DNA of 22,132 nt from an uncultured Acidimicrobiaceae bacterium (GTDB lineage: Bacteria; Actinomycetota; Acidimicrobiia; Acidimicrobiales; Ilumatobacteraceae): contig CAIXHI010000295.1 of assembly GCA_903919215.1 (NCBI GenBank), positions 1-22,132 on the forward strand. Direction: 5' to 3'. A program made the translations under genes and the position numbers. Positions 1 to 6,501 of the stretch are shown here, one piece after another (the first letter of the stretch is position 1; each line of letters opens with the position of its first letter). The notes beneath the pieces are model-generated. The model worked only from the letters and a program-made list of their open reading frames with translations, did no database searches and was not told the DNA's origin.

Positions 1-1
1 C

Positions 2-70
2 ATCGAACAAGTGCTGCGACGAGCACTCACCGATGCCAGCCGCGAGTTCGCCGCGCGGAGCAACGTATGA
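2..70 (+). CDS. C-terminal fragment of an unidentified protein
   Basis: An open frame enters from the left edge and ends at TGA 68-70, giving about 22 residues. The stop overlaps the start codon of the Lrp/AsnC gene in an ATGA arrangement (67-70), which is the main reason to call it real: the same overlap links the next two genes, so all three look like one transcript. The fragment is too short to assign a family. A pseudouridine kinase would fit the glycosidase two genes downstream, but nothing in these residues proves it. Confidence 0.5.
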   Translation: MEQVLRRALTDASREFAARSNV

Positions 71-531
71 GCAACGAGCGCACCATCACGACACTCGATG
101 ACAAGGACCGCACGATCATCGAACTCCTGCAGGCCGATGGCCGCATGCCGTTCACGAAGGTGGCTGCCGAGGTCGGGCTCACCGAGGGCGCCATTCGTCA
201 ACGAGTGCAGCGCCTCACCGACACCGGCGTGATGCAGATCGTCGCCGTCACCGACCCGCTCTCGCTGGGCGTTCGGCGGGTGGCGATGATCGGCGCACGA
301 GTCGCCGGTGATGCCGAAGCCACGGCGCTCGCGCTCGCGGAGATGCACGAGGTGGAGTACCTGGTGGCCACCACCGGCCGCTACGACCTGATGTTCGAAG
401 TGGTCGCCGACGACGATGCCCACCTGCTGCGACTCCTTTCACAGTTGCGCAGTCGTACCGACATCGTCGAGGCAGAAGCGTTCTCGTGCCTCAGACTGTT
501 CAAGCAGACCTTCTCCTGGGGAGCCCGATGA
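67..531 (+). CDS. Lrp/AsnC-family transcriptional regulator
   Basis: The product has 154 residues, the usual size for the family. Residues 10-60 form the N-terminal winged helix-turn-helix, opening with the typical LDDKDRTIIELLQADGR and continuing into a recognition helix around GLTEGAIRQRVQRL. Residues 65-150 resemble the C-terminal RAM (ligand-binding) domain that makes these proteins oligomerise and sense small molecules, usually amino acids. The ATG overlaps the stop of the preceding gene and its own TGA (529-531) overlaps the ATG of the pseudouridine-phosphate glycosidase gene, so it is translationally coupled on both sides. It may regulate this operon in response to a metabolite of the pathway, but that is inference and the ligand is unknown. 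Confidence 0.92.
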   Translation: MSNERTITTLDDKDRTIIELLQADGRMPFTKVAAEVGLTEGAIRQRVQRLTDTGVMQIVAVTDPLSLGVRRVAMIGARVAGDAEATALALAEMHEVEYLVATTGRYDLMFEVVADDDAHLLRLLSQLRSRTDIVEAEAFSCLRLFKQTFSWGAR

Positions 532-1463
532 ACCCGAACCTGATCACCCTCCTACCCGCCGTCGCCGAGGCACTCGCCGCCGGAACGCCGGTCGTGGCGC
601 TGGAGAGCACCATCATCAGCCACGGCCTGCCGTATCCACAGAACGTGGAGTTGGCCACCGAGGTGGAAGCCATCGTGCGCGCCAACGGTGCCACTCCCGC
701 CACCATCGCAGTCATCGACGGCCAGTGCCTCGTCGGCCTCTCCCCTCAGCAACTCGAACGCCTCGCCAGTGAACAGGGTGTGGTGAAGGCGACCACTCGC
801 GACCTGCCGTGGCTGTTGGCCAGCAAACGCACCGGCGCCACGACGGTGGCCTCCACGATGAAGCTCGCGTCGATGGTGGGCATCAAGGTGTTCGCCACGG
901 GTGGTATCGGCGGCGTGCACCGCGGCGCAGCCACCTCGTTCGACATCTCGGCCGACCTCACCGAGATGGCCGTCACGCCGGTGGCAGTGATCTCGGCAGG
1001 TGTGAAGAGCATCCTCGACATCCGCCTGACGCTGGAACGTCTCGAGACGCTCGGCGTGCCGGTGGTGGTGAACGGCAGCGACGACTTCCCCAGCTTCTAC
1101 AGCCGCACCAGCGGTCTGCCCGCACCTCGACGCCTCGATGGCCCGGCGGCGCTGGCGCAGATGATGTGGTCGGCCTGGACCGACCTCGGCCTGACGTGCG
1201 GCATCAGCATCGCCAACCCGATCCCCGTCGAGCACGAGATACCCGCTGCAGAGATCGCGACGTTCATCGACGAGGCGCTCGCCGATCTCGATGCAAAAGG
1301 AATCACCGGCCAGGACGTCACCCCGTTCTTGTTGAAGCGAGTCGTCGAAGGCACCGGCGGACGCAGCCTGGTGGCGAACCTGGCCCTCGTGCGCAACAAC
1401 GCGGCCACCGCTGCCCAGGTGGCAGTGGAGTACGCCATTCTGCGCCGAGTTGAGCTGCGCTGA
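528..1463 (+). CDS. psuG: pseudouridine-5'-phosphate glycosidase
   Basis: Cleaves pseudouridine 5'-phosphate to uracil and ribose 5-phosphate, a step in reusing the modified nucleoside from degraded RNA. The 311-residue protein shows the family signatures: ALESTIISHGLPYPQN at 24-39, TGGIGGVHRG at 124-133, FDISADL at 138-144 and VISAGVKSILD near 154-164. By alignment with E. coli PsuG from memory, Glu26, Lys160 (the Schiff-base lysine) and Asn284 match the catalytic residues, and the acidic residues near 139-143 match the metal site. The start at ATG 528 is chosen over an upstream ATG at 486 because it forms an ATGA overlap with the regulator and has a GGGGAG ribosome site at 519-524. The partner kinase PsuK is not seen in the window; it could be the gene cut off on the left. 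Confidence 0.93.
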   Translation: MNPNLITLLPAVAEALAAGTPVVALESTIISHGLPYPQNVELATEVEAIVRANGATPATIAVIDGQCLVGLSPQQLERLASEQGVVKATTRDLPWLLASKRTGATTVASTMKLASMVGIKVFATGGIGGVHRGAATSFDISADLTEMAVTPVAVISAGVKSILDIRLTLERLETLGVPVVVNGSDDFPSFYSRTSGLPAPRRLDGPAALAQMMWSAWTDLGLTCGISIANPIPVEHEIPAAEIATFIDEALADLDAKGITGQDVTPFLLKRVVEGTGGRSLVANLALVRNNAATAAQVAVEYAILRRVELR

Positions 1464-1485
1464 GCCCACTCGTTCTGCGGCAGCC

Positions 1486-1971
1486 TCAGCCGGCGGCCTT
1501 GGCTCCCTTGCGCCAGTCGGGGATGCTCGGCGCAGTCGGCTCGAACGAACGGATGTAGGTGACCAGTTCGCGAATCTGCTCACTGGTCAGCGCACCACCG
1601 AAGTCCATGTTCCATGCCGACATATCGCTGCCAGGCACGCCGACACCGATGATCGACTGCATCTGACCATCGCTGGTCGCCCCGAGAAACTCCTTCGAGT
1701 TCAAGGTGGGTGCCGAGCCACCCCCGGCCGCCTTCTCACCGTGACACTGCGCGCAGGTGTTCTTGTAGAGCTCGGCGCCATAGACGACATAGTTGGCCTG
1801 TTGCTCGGCCTTGGCGTCCTTGCGCAGATTCGGCTCGGAGAGCTTGTACAGCGGGAAGGCGACAATCAGCACGAGCATGAACAGCAGTCCGACCGTGTAA
1901 TAACGGTCGAGGCTGCGCTCCAGCCACTCCGGCTCGAACGGCTTCAGTGCGGGTTTCGGATCCTTCGCCAT
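1486..1971 (-). CDS. membrane-anchored monohaem cytochrome c of the b/Rieske complex
   Basis: The 161-residue protein has a hydrophilic N-terminus, one membrane segment at about 25-42 and a C-terminal cytochrome c domain. The haem-binding CAQCH motif is at 73-77 and Met117 (GSDMSAW) is the likely distal ligand. A single haem distinguishes it from the dihaem QcrC of the usual actinobacterial bcc complex. It is the last gene of the respiratory operon, 3 nt after the Rieske gene, with a GGGAGG ribosome site just upstream. It should accept electrons from the Rieske protein on the outer face and pass them to an oxidase or soluble carrier; the acceptor is not encoded here. It converges with psuG 22 nt away and no clear terminator hairpin is visible between them. 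Confidence 0.9.
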   Translation of the reverse strand: MAKDPKPALKPFEPEWLERSLDRYYTVGLLFMLVLIVAFPLYKLSEPNLRKDAKAEQQANYVVYGAELYKNTCAQCHGEKAAGGGSAPTLNSKEFLGATSDGQMQSIIGVGVPGSDMSAWNMDFGGALTSEQIRELVTYIRSFEPTAPSIPDWRKGAKAAG

Positions 1972-1974
1972 CAG

Positions 1975-2466
1975 TCAGCCTCCCGCCGCACAGGACGGGC
2001 CCTTGGCCGTCGAATCAAAGTTCTGCACGCTGTTCTCGGGACCTGTGATCACAGACCCGGTGTCGACGACCAGCGCATCACCCTCGACTGACAGCGCGTA
2101 CCCATCCATGCCTCGCGGCGTGGGCCCCTGGATGTACTCACCGCCGATGTTGAACACCGAGCCGTGGCACGGGCACTCGAAACGCCCGGAGCTGTCACAG
2201 AACGGCACACGGCACCCCAGGTGTGGGCACTTCTGCGACAACGCCCGCAGATGCCCACCTGCATTGACCACCCAGAGCCGGCCTTCGCGGACGTAGGTCG
2301 CGGTGCCGTCCTTGTAGTCGACGGGGTTGCCGAGTGTGATCTTGCCGCCGGCGGCAACGTCGCGCGCCTTCAGCATCTCCCACGAGGTCCACACAGCGGC
2401 ACCGCCGAGGAACGCCGTGCACGCCTTCCACGCCCTGCGGAGAAAGTAGCGTCGGTTGATGACCAT
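1975..2466 (-). CDS. Rieske [2Fe-2S] protein of a bc1/b6f-type complex
   Basis: This 163-residue protein carries both Rieske cluster boxes, CPHLGC at 80-85 and CPCHGS at 98-103. Cys80, His82, Cys98 and His101 are the cluster ligands and Cys85/Cys100 the expected disulphide. The N-terminus has a twin-arginine-like stretch (NRRYFLRR at 4-11) before one hydrophobic segment, implying Tat-dependent export with the segment kept as anchor. This single-anchor form resembles proteobacterial and plastid Rieske proteins more than the three-TM QcrA of most actinobacteria. ATG at 2464-2466 is preferred over an upstream in-frame codon at 2526 because a GAGGAG ribosome site precedes it and the longer form would put extra residues before the Tat signal. 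It follows cytochrome b directly, its ribosome site touching that gene's stop. Confidence 0.93.
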   Translation of the reverse strand: MVINRRYFLRRAWKACTAFLGGAAVWTSWEMLKARDVAAGGKITLGNPVDYKDGTATYVREGRLWVVNAGGHLRALSQKCPHLGCRVPFCDSSGRFECPCHGSVFNIGGEYIQGPTPRGMDGYALSVEGDALVVDTGSVITGPENSVQNFDSTAKGPSCAAGG

Positions 2467-2480
2467 GGTTGTGTCGCTCC

Positions 2481-3842
2481 TCACATCTCGATGTACGAGT
2501 GGTTCCAGGGGGTGATGAACTTCCACCCAGGTCCACGGAAGGCCAGACCAACGACCGTGGCGACCACGGCAATGATCAAGATGATGCTGAATGCCACGAT
2601 CGCAACCTTGCGGTTACGAGCCTCTGTGGCCGGGTTGCGGTCGATGTAGGGCAAGAACGTCAACACCAGCAAGACGCCGGCCGGCAACAAGATGCCCGCG
2701 ACCAGCGGGTCGAAGTGCGACAACATTTCTTGCAGACCGACGAAGTACCACGGCGCCTTTGCTGGCTCCGGCGTCGAGTCGGGGTTGGCGACACCACGCA
2801 ATGGCGCCGCGAAGGCCACCCCGAGAGCGATCACGACGGCCGCAGTGCCCAGCGCCACCACGACGTGACGAACCAGCATGTGCGGCCAGGTGAAGACGGT
2901 GTCGTCGACCGGCCGTTCCTCAGCCGTCTCGACTTCACGGTCGACGACGCCCAACAGACGCGAACGCGTGTGGTCCTTGGTGAGCGCCATCACCGGTTCC
3001 GGTGACGACGTTGCGTCGGCAGGGGCATCAGTAGCGGCAAAAGCACCCACGCCACCGCGGTGCACTGCGAACCCATCCTTACGGACACGCCAGATGTGCA
3101 CCATCAGCAGCACACACAACGCCACCGGCAGCACCGCGACGTGCAGTGCATAGAACCGCAGCAACGTGATCTGGCCGATCTGCTCGCCTCCGATCAACAG
3201 GTCGCGTAGCAGTGTGCCGATGAAGGGCACGTAGTTCACAAGGTTGGTGCCGACCGTGACAGCCCAGTAGCTCAGCTGATCCCACGGCAGCAGGTAGCCG
3301 GTGAACGAGAAGCCGAGCGTGATCGCGAACAGGCCCATGCCCAACACCCAGTTGAACTGCCGTGGGCGCTTGTACGCACCGGCGTAGAACACGCGGATGA
3401 GGTGCAGCACCACTACCAACACCATCAGGTGTGCCGACCACCGGTGCACGTTCCGCATCAGCTGGCCGAAGCCGACACCGGTGCGCAACTTCTGCATGTC
3501 ACCATACGCCGACGTCACCGACGGTGTGTAGAAGAACATCAGGTACACGCCGGTGCTGACCAGGATGCTGAACAAGACCGTGGCGATGAACCCAAGTCGG
3601 AAGGAGTACCGCATCCGCAGGACGCGGGCAGGAACCTTCACCGGGTACACGTGCAGGAACACGTTGGAGAACGACTGCAGTGCGCGTCCGCGAGGGGTGT
3701 CGAGGTTCGGGTGCCGGAACACCGACCTCCACGCCTCCCCCTGGCGGATGCGATCACGGCGCGAACGAGGACCCGGCGTCGCTGCTGGTTGCAGCGCGTC
3801 GCGTTCCTCGGCGTCGGGTTCGGAGGGGAGCAACTCAGTCAT
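2481..3842 (-). CDS. cytochrome b subunit (fused b6 plus subunit IV type) of a quinol:cytochrome c oxidoreductase
   Basis: A 453-residue polytopic protein holding the whole cytochrome b core. Residues 75-255 match cytochrome b6. The haem ligand pairs are His133/His147 and His234/His249, and the 14 and 15 residue separations equal those of cytochrome b6, whereas mitochondrial-type proteins have 14 in the second pair. Residues 320-450 match subunit IV, with the Qo-site region reading KAPWYFVGLQEM at 362-373, so the Glu of PEWY is Ala here. A hydrophilic stretch of about 60 residues (258-318) joins the halves. The b6 cysteine that binds haem cn seems to be absent (Arg near position 82). Its start overlaps the oxidoreductase gene by 8 nt, so coupled translation is expected. 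Confidence 0.93.
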   Translation of the reverse strand: MTELLPSEPDAEERDALQPAATPGPRSRRDRIRQGEAWRSVFRHPNLDTPRGRALQSFSNVFLHVYPVKVPARVLRMRYSFRLGFIATVLFSILVSTGVYLMFFYTPSVTSAYGDMQKLRTGVGFGQLMRNVHRWSAHLMVLVVVLHLIRVFYAGAYKRPRQFNWVLGMGLFAITLGFSFTGYLLPWDQLSYWAVTVGTNLVNYVPFIGTLLRDLLIGGEQIGQITLLRFYALHVAVLPVALCVLLMVHIWRVRKDGFAVHRGGVGAFAATDAPADATSSPEPVMALTKDHTRSRLLGVVDREVETAEERPVDDTVFTWPHMLVRHVVVALGTAAVVIALGVAFAAPLRGVANPDSTPEPAKAPWYFVGLQEMLSHFDPLVAGILLPAGVLLVLTFLPYIDRNPATEARNRKVAIVAFSIILIIAVVATVVGLAFRGPGWKFITPWNHSYIEM

Positions 3843-5652
3843 GTTGGATCTCCTTGGCGTAGACCATGACCAGTGCCGCAGGTGGGCAGCGGTTGATACA
3901 GAGGCCGCAGCGAATGCAGACCTCTTCGTCGAGTACCAGCGCGGATTGCGCTGCAGTACCGGCGCCGATGTGGTCGGCGCGCACGATGGTGATGCAGTTC
4001 TCGGGGCACACGTCGACGCACAGCCCGCACAAGATGCACAGGTCGGCTTTCAACATGATGTTCTCAAAACAGCGCAGACAGCGGAAGCCTTCGCGGACCG
4101 CGCCGTCCTCGGTGAAGCCGTGCTCGACCTCGGTGAAGCCGATACGCCGCTCGGCGGCGAGGCTGGGCACGACGCCGCGAGCAAGGCTGTCGTACTCGCT
4201 GTCGACTCGCCGGAACGCGGGCTTGGGGATCAACTCGACTTTCACATCCGTACGCGACGGGGCGGTGCCCCCGGTGAGCGCGGCGTGGATGGATGCGGCG
4301 GCACGCTGGCCGTCGCCGATCGCGTCGATGAGGTTGCGCGGACCGAACGCGACGTCGCCACCGGCCCACACCTTGGGATGTGTGGTGCGCAGGGAGGCAT
4401 CGACTACGAGACCGCCGAAGCGGGTGCGGTCGAGGCCGAGATCGGCTGAGATGAACGTTGTGTCGGACGACTGGCCCACCGCGAGGATGACGGTGTCGGC
4501 CGGGATGATCTTCTGTGTATCGGGAGCGAACACCGGCGCGAACCGGTGCAACTCGTCGAACACCGAGAGCACGTCGATGGTCTCCAAACCAGTGACCCGA
4601 CCACCCTCGCCGATGACGCGGTGCGGACCACGGCGATGGATCAGCGTGATGCCTTCCAACTCCGCTTCTTCTACCTCTTCGAGCGCTGCAGGCAACTCGG
4701 CGGCCGACTCGAGCGAGATCACGGTGACGTCGCGTACGCCAGCTCGGCGCGCAGCACGGGCCACGTCCATGGTGGTGGTGATGTCGCGCTGGGCATCCTG
4801 CTCAGCCCGATCACCGAGGGCCACCGGCCCGGGGGTCGGTTCGTCACGTGCCGCAGCGCGCAGAGCGGTTCGAGCGGCATCGAAGGCGACGTTGCCGCCA
4901 CCCACCACCACCACTCGTTCGCCAAGGTCGACCGTGTAGCCCTGGTTGACGTTGAGTAGAAACTCGACGGCCTTCAGTACGCCGTCCTGCTCGTTACCGG
5001 GGATGTCGAGACCACGAGCCTGCCAGGCGCCTGCAGCCACGAACACCGCATCGTGCTCGCCGAGAATCTCTTCGAACGTGATGTCGCGTCCGACACGGCA
5101 GCCGAGACGAACTTCGACACCGAGGCTGACGATGGCGGCGATCTCCGCGGCGATGATCTCACGCGGCAAGCGATACTCGGGGATGCCGAGCAGGACCATG
5201 CCGCCGAGACGTTCGTCGGCCTCATAGACCGTGACCGCGTGTCCGGCGAGGCGCAACTCGTGCGCCGCCGAGAGACCACCGACTCCACCGCCGATGATGC
5301 CGACCGAGCCGAGGGTGGCCTCGGGCACCGAGCCGTGCGCCGCGTGCCACATCTCCGAACCACCGGCACTCTCCACTCCGAAACGCTCGTCGACGAAACG
5401 CTTCAGCGCACGGATCGCGATTGGGGCGTCGATCTTGCCGCGCCTGCAGGCCGACTCACATGGCGCTGCACAGACACGGCCACAGATCGACGGGAACGGG
5501 TTGGGCCTGCGAGCGATCGCGTAGGCATCACGGAAGCGGCCATCAGCGATGGCCGTGACGTAGGCGCCTGCGTCCGTGTGAACGGGGCAGGCGGCACGAC
5601 ACGGTTCGTTGTCCCACAGCCACTTGGCGTCTGGTGAGACGGGTGTGCTCAT
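3835..5652 (-). CDS. GltD-like FAD/NAD(P) oxidoreductase with C-terminal 2x[4Fe-4S] domain
   Basis: The 605-residue protein has three parts. Residues 10-90 form a Fer4_20-type iron-sulphur domain (Cys18, 22, 57, 61, 65, 69) as in the small subunit of glutamate synthase. Residues 115-500 form an FAD/NAD(P)-binding disulphide-reductase-like fold, with the first dinucleotide site at 119-126 (IIGGGVGG) and a second GGGNVAFDAAR motif near 260. The last 80 residues form a ferredoxin domain with two CxxCxxCxxxCP clusters (CILCGLCVDVCPENC and CIRCGLCINRCPP). No large glutamate synthase subunit is nearby, so glutamate synthesis is unlikely. Position between a membrane protein and cytochrome b suggests a cytoplasmic electron module of the same complex, linking quinone to NAD(P)H or ferredoxin. 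ATG 5652 is chosen because it gives an ATGA overlap with the upstream gene. Domain calls are firm; the partner is inferred. Confidence 0.88.
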   Translation of the reverse strand: MSTPVSPDAKWLWDNEPCRAACPVHTDAGAYVTAIADGRFRDAYAIARRPNPFPSICGRVCAAPCESACRRGKIDAPIAIRALKRFVDERFGVESAGGSEMWHAAHGSVPEATLGSVGIIGGGVGGLSAAHELRLAGHAVTVYEADERLGGMVLLGIPEYRLPREIIAAEIAAIVSLGVEVRLGCRVGRDITFEEILGEHDAVFVAAGAWQARGLDIPGNEQDGVLKAVEFLLNVNQGYTVDLGERVVVVGGGNVAFDAARTALRAAARDEPTPGPVALGDRAEQDAQRDITTTMDVARAARRAGVRDVTVISLESAAELPAALEEVEEAELEGITLIHRRGPHRVIGEGGRVTGLETIDVLSVFDELHRFAPVFAPDTQKIIPADTVILAVGQSSDTTFISADLGLDRTRFGGLVVDASLRTTHPKVWAGGDVAFGPRNLIDAIGDGQRAAASIHAALTGGTAPSRTDVKVELIPKPAFRRVDSEYDSLARGVVPSLAAERRIGFTEVEHGFTEDGAVREGFRCLRCFENIMLKADLCILCGLCVDVCPENCITIVRADHIGAGTAAQSALVLDEEVCIRCGLCINRCPPAALVMVYAKEIQHD

Positions 5653-5873
5653 CTGCGCAGCGCCCTGGCCTGCAGCTTGCGGAGTGCCCAGAGCAGCGCG
5701 ACCAGCGCGATGAAGAACCACCCACTGGCCAGGTAGACCCGTGTGTTGCGGGACATTCCGGTGAGGTTCGACACCAGCAGGTCGGGGACCTTAATGAGTG
5801 CAAGGAAGGCGACGGCAACGACGAGCGTTCCGTAGAGGGTGGCCTTGGGCCATCCCATCACTCGATCGCTCAT
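5649..5873 (-). CDS. small two-TM membrane protein of the respiratory operon
   Basis: A 74-residue protein with two hydrophobic helices at about 12-32 and 45-66, a loop between them and a basic C-terminal end (LRKLQARALRR). Both termini probably face the cytoplasm, by the positive-inside rule. I do not recognise the family. It starts 4 nt after the cupredoxin stop and its own TGA overlaps the next ATG, so it is surely co-translated with the operon. A membrane anchor for the soluble Fe-S flavoprotein or a small accessory subunit of the cytochrome b complex would fit, but this is inference from position. Confidence 0.75.
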   Translation of the reverse strand: MSDRVMGWPKATLYGTLVVAVAFLALIKVPDLLVSNLTGMSRNTRVYLASGWFFIALVALLWALRKLQARALRR

Positions 5874-5877
5874 GGCG

Positions 5878-6360
5878 TCACCCTGTCACGGTGAAGGCGA
5901 CCCGCATACCCTGGGCGTAGTGCTTGGCGATGTTGCACACCAAGATGTACTTGCCGGCAGCAAGGGGGAACGTCTTGGTGACGGTCTTGCCGGCATCGGT
6001 CTCGCTGATCTCGCCGACGGAGGCAGCTTCACTGACCTTGTCGTCCGCGCCGACCACGAGTGCGTCGATCGCGTCGTCGGTCTTGAGGATGATCATCTCG
6101 TGCTGCTTGGTGCCCGTGTTCTGGAACGTGAAGGTCACCTGGCCGGCAGCGACGCTGATCGGGTCGGCCGTGAGGGTCTGAGTGGTGGCCGAGGTGTCGG
6201 CCGCAACGACCGCGACAGGGGTTCCCTCAGCGCCGCTCGGCACCGTGACGTCGCCTCCGCCGGCTGTGGTGGTGGACGCCGTCTTGCTGTCGCTGCAGCC
6301 AACCGCAACGCCCGCCATGGCAATCAGACCAAGTGCACCGAGTACGAATGAACGTCGCAT
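5878..6360 (-). CDS. cupredoxin-like lipoprotein (type 1 copper)
   Basis: A 160-residue exported blue-copper-like protein. The N-terminus is a lipoprotein signal with the lipobox cysteine at Cys22 (AVGC), followed by a Thr/Ser/Gly-rich linker to about residue 45 and a beta-rich cupredoxin domain. All four expected type 1 copper ligands can be placed: His87 (KQHE), then Cys142, His147 and Met152 in the pattern CxxxxHxxxxM typical of sulfocyanin/plastocyanin-like carriers. It is the first gene of the six-gene operon, so it is probably a dedicated electron carrier on the outer membrane face, working with or instead of cytochrome c. A divergent gene starts 141 nt away, so the promoter must lie in 6361-6501. 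Confidence 0.87.
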   Translation of the reverse strand: MRRSFVLGALGLIAMAGVAVGCSDSKTASTTTAGGGDVTVPSGAEGTPVAVVAADTSATTQTLTADPISVAAGQVTFTFQNTGTKQHEMIILKTDDAIDALVVGADDKVSEAASVGEISETDAGKTVTKTFPLAAGKYILVCNIAKHYAQGMRVAFTVTG

Positions 6361-6501
6361 GTGTGAGAACCCCCAAGTAAGGACGTTGCGTCGAACTACG
6401 TAACGTTGGCGTCATCCTCACCGCAGCTGAATGCCGCCACTAGGGGCAAAGGTCCGCTTTGCAAATGCACAAAGGACCCATAGTCCGACAAGACTGCAAG
6501 A
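6361..6501. promoter_or_regulatory. divergent intergenic region with an inverted repeat
   Basis: This 141-nt gap separates the respiratory operon (minus) from the lipoprotein gene (plus) and must hold both promoters. An imperfect inverted repeat, GGTCCgcTTT at 6451-6460 and AAAGGACC at 6471-6478, surrounds a TTTGCAAA palindrome at 6458-6465. CATAGT at 6479-6484 is a possible -10 for the plus gene, 17 nt before its ATG, so the repeat would lie over or beside that promoter and could be an operator. No convincing -35 boxes are visible. Confidence 0.35.

Noticed and set aside
552..1583. 343-codon minus-strand frame opposite psuG
   Set aside because: psuG on the other strand has all its catalytic motifs; the antisense frame has none.
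3835..5652. Glutamate synthase small subunit (gltD)
   Set aside because: The fold is similar, but there is no large subunit nearby, the C-terminus carries an extra ferredoxin domain, and the operon is respiratory.
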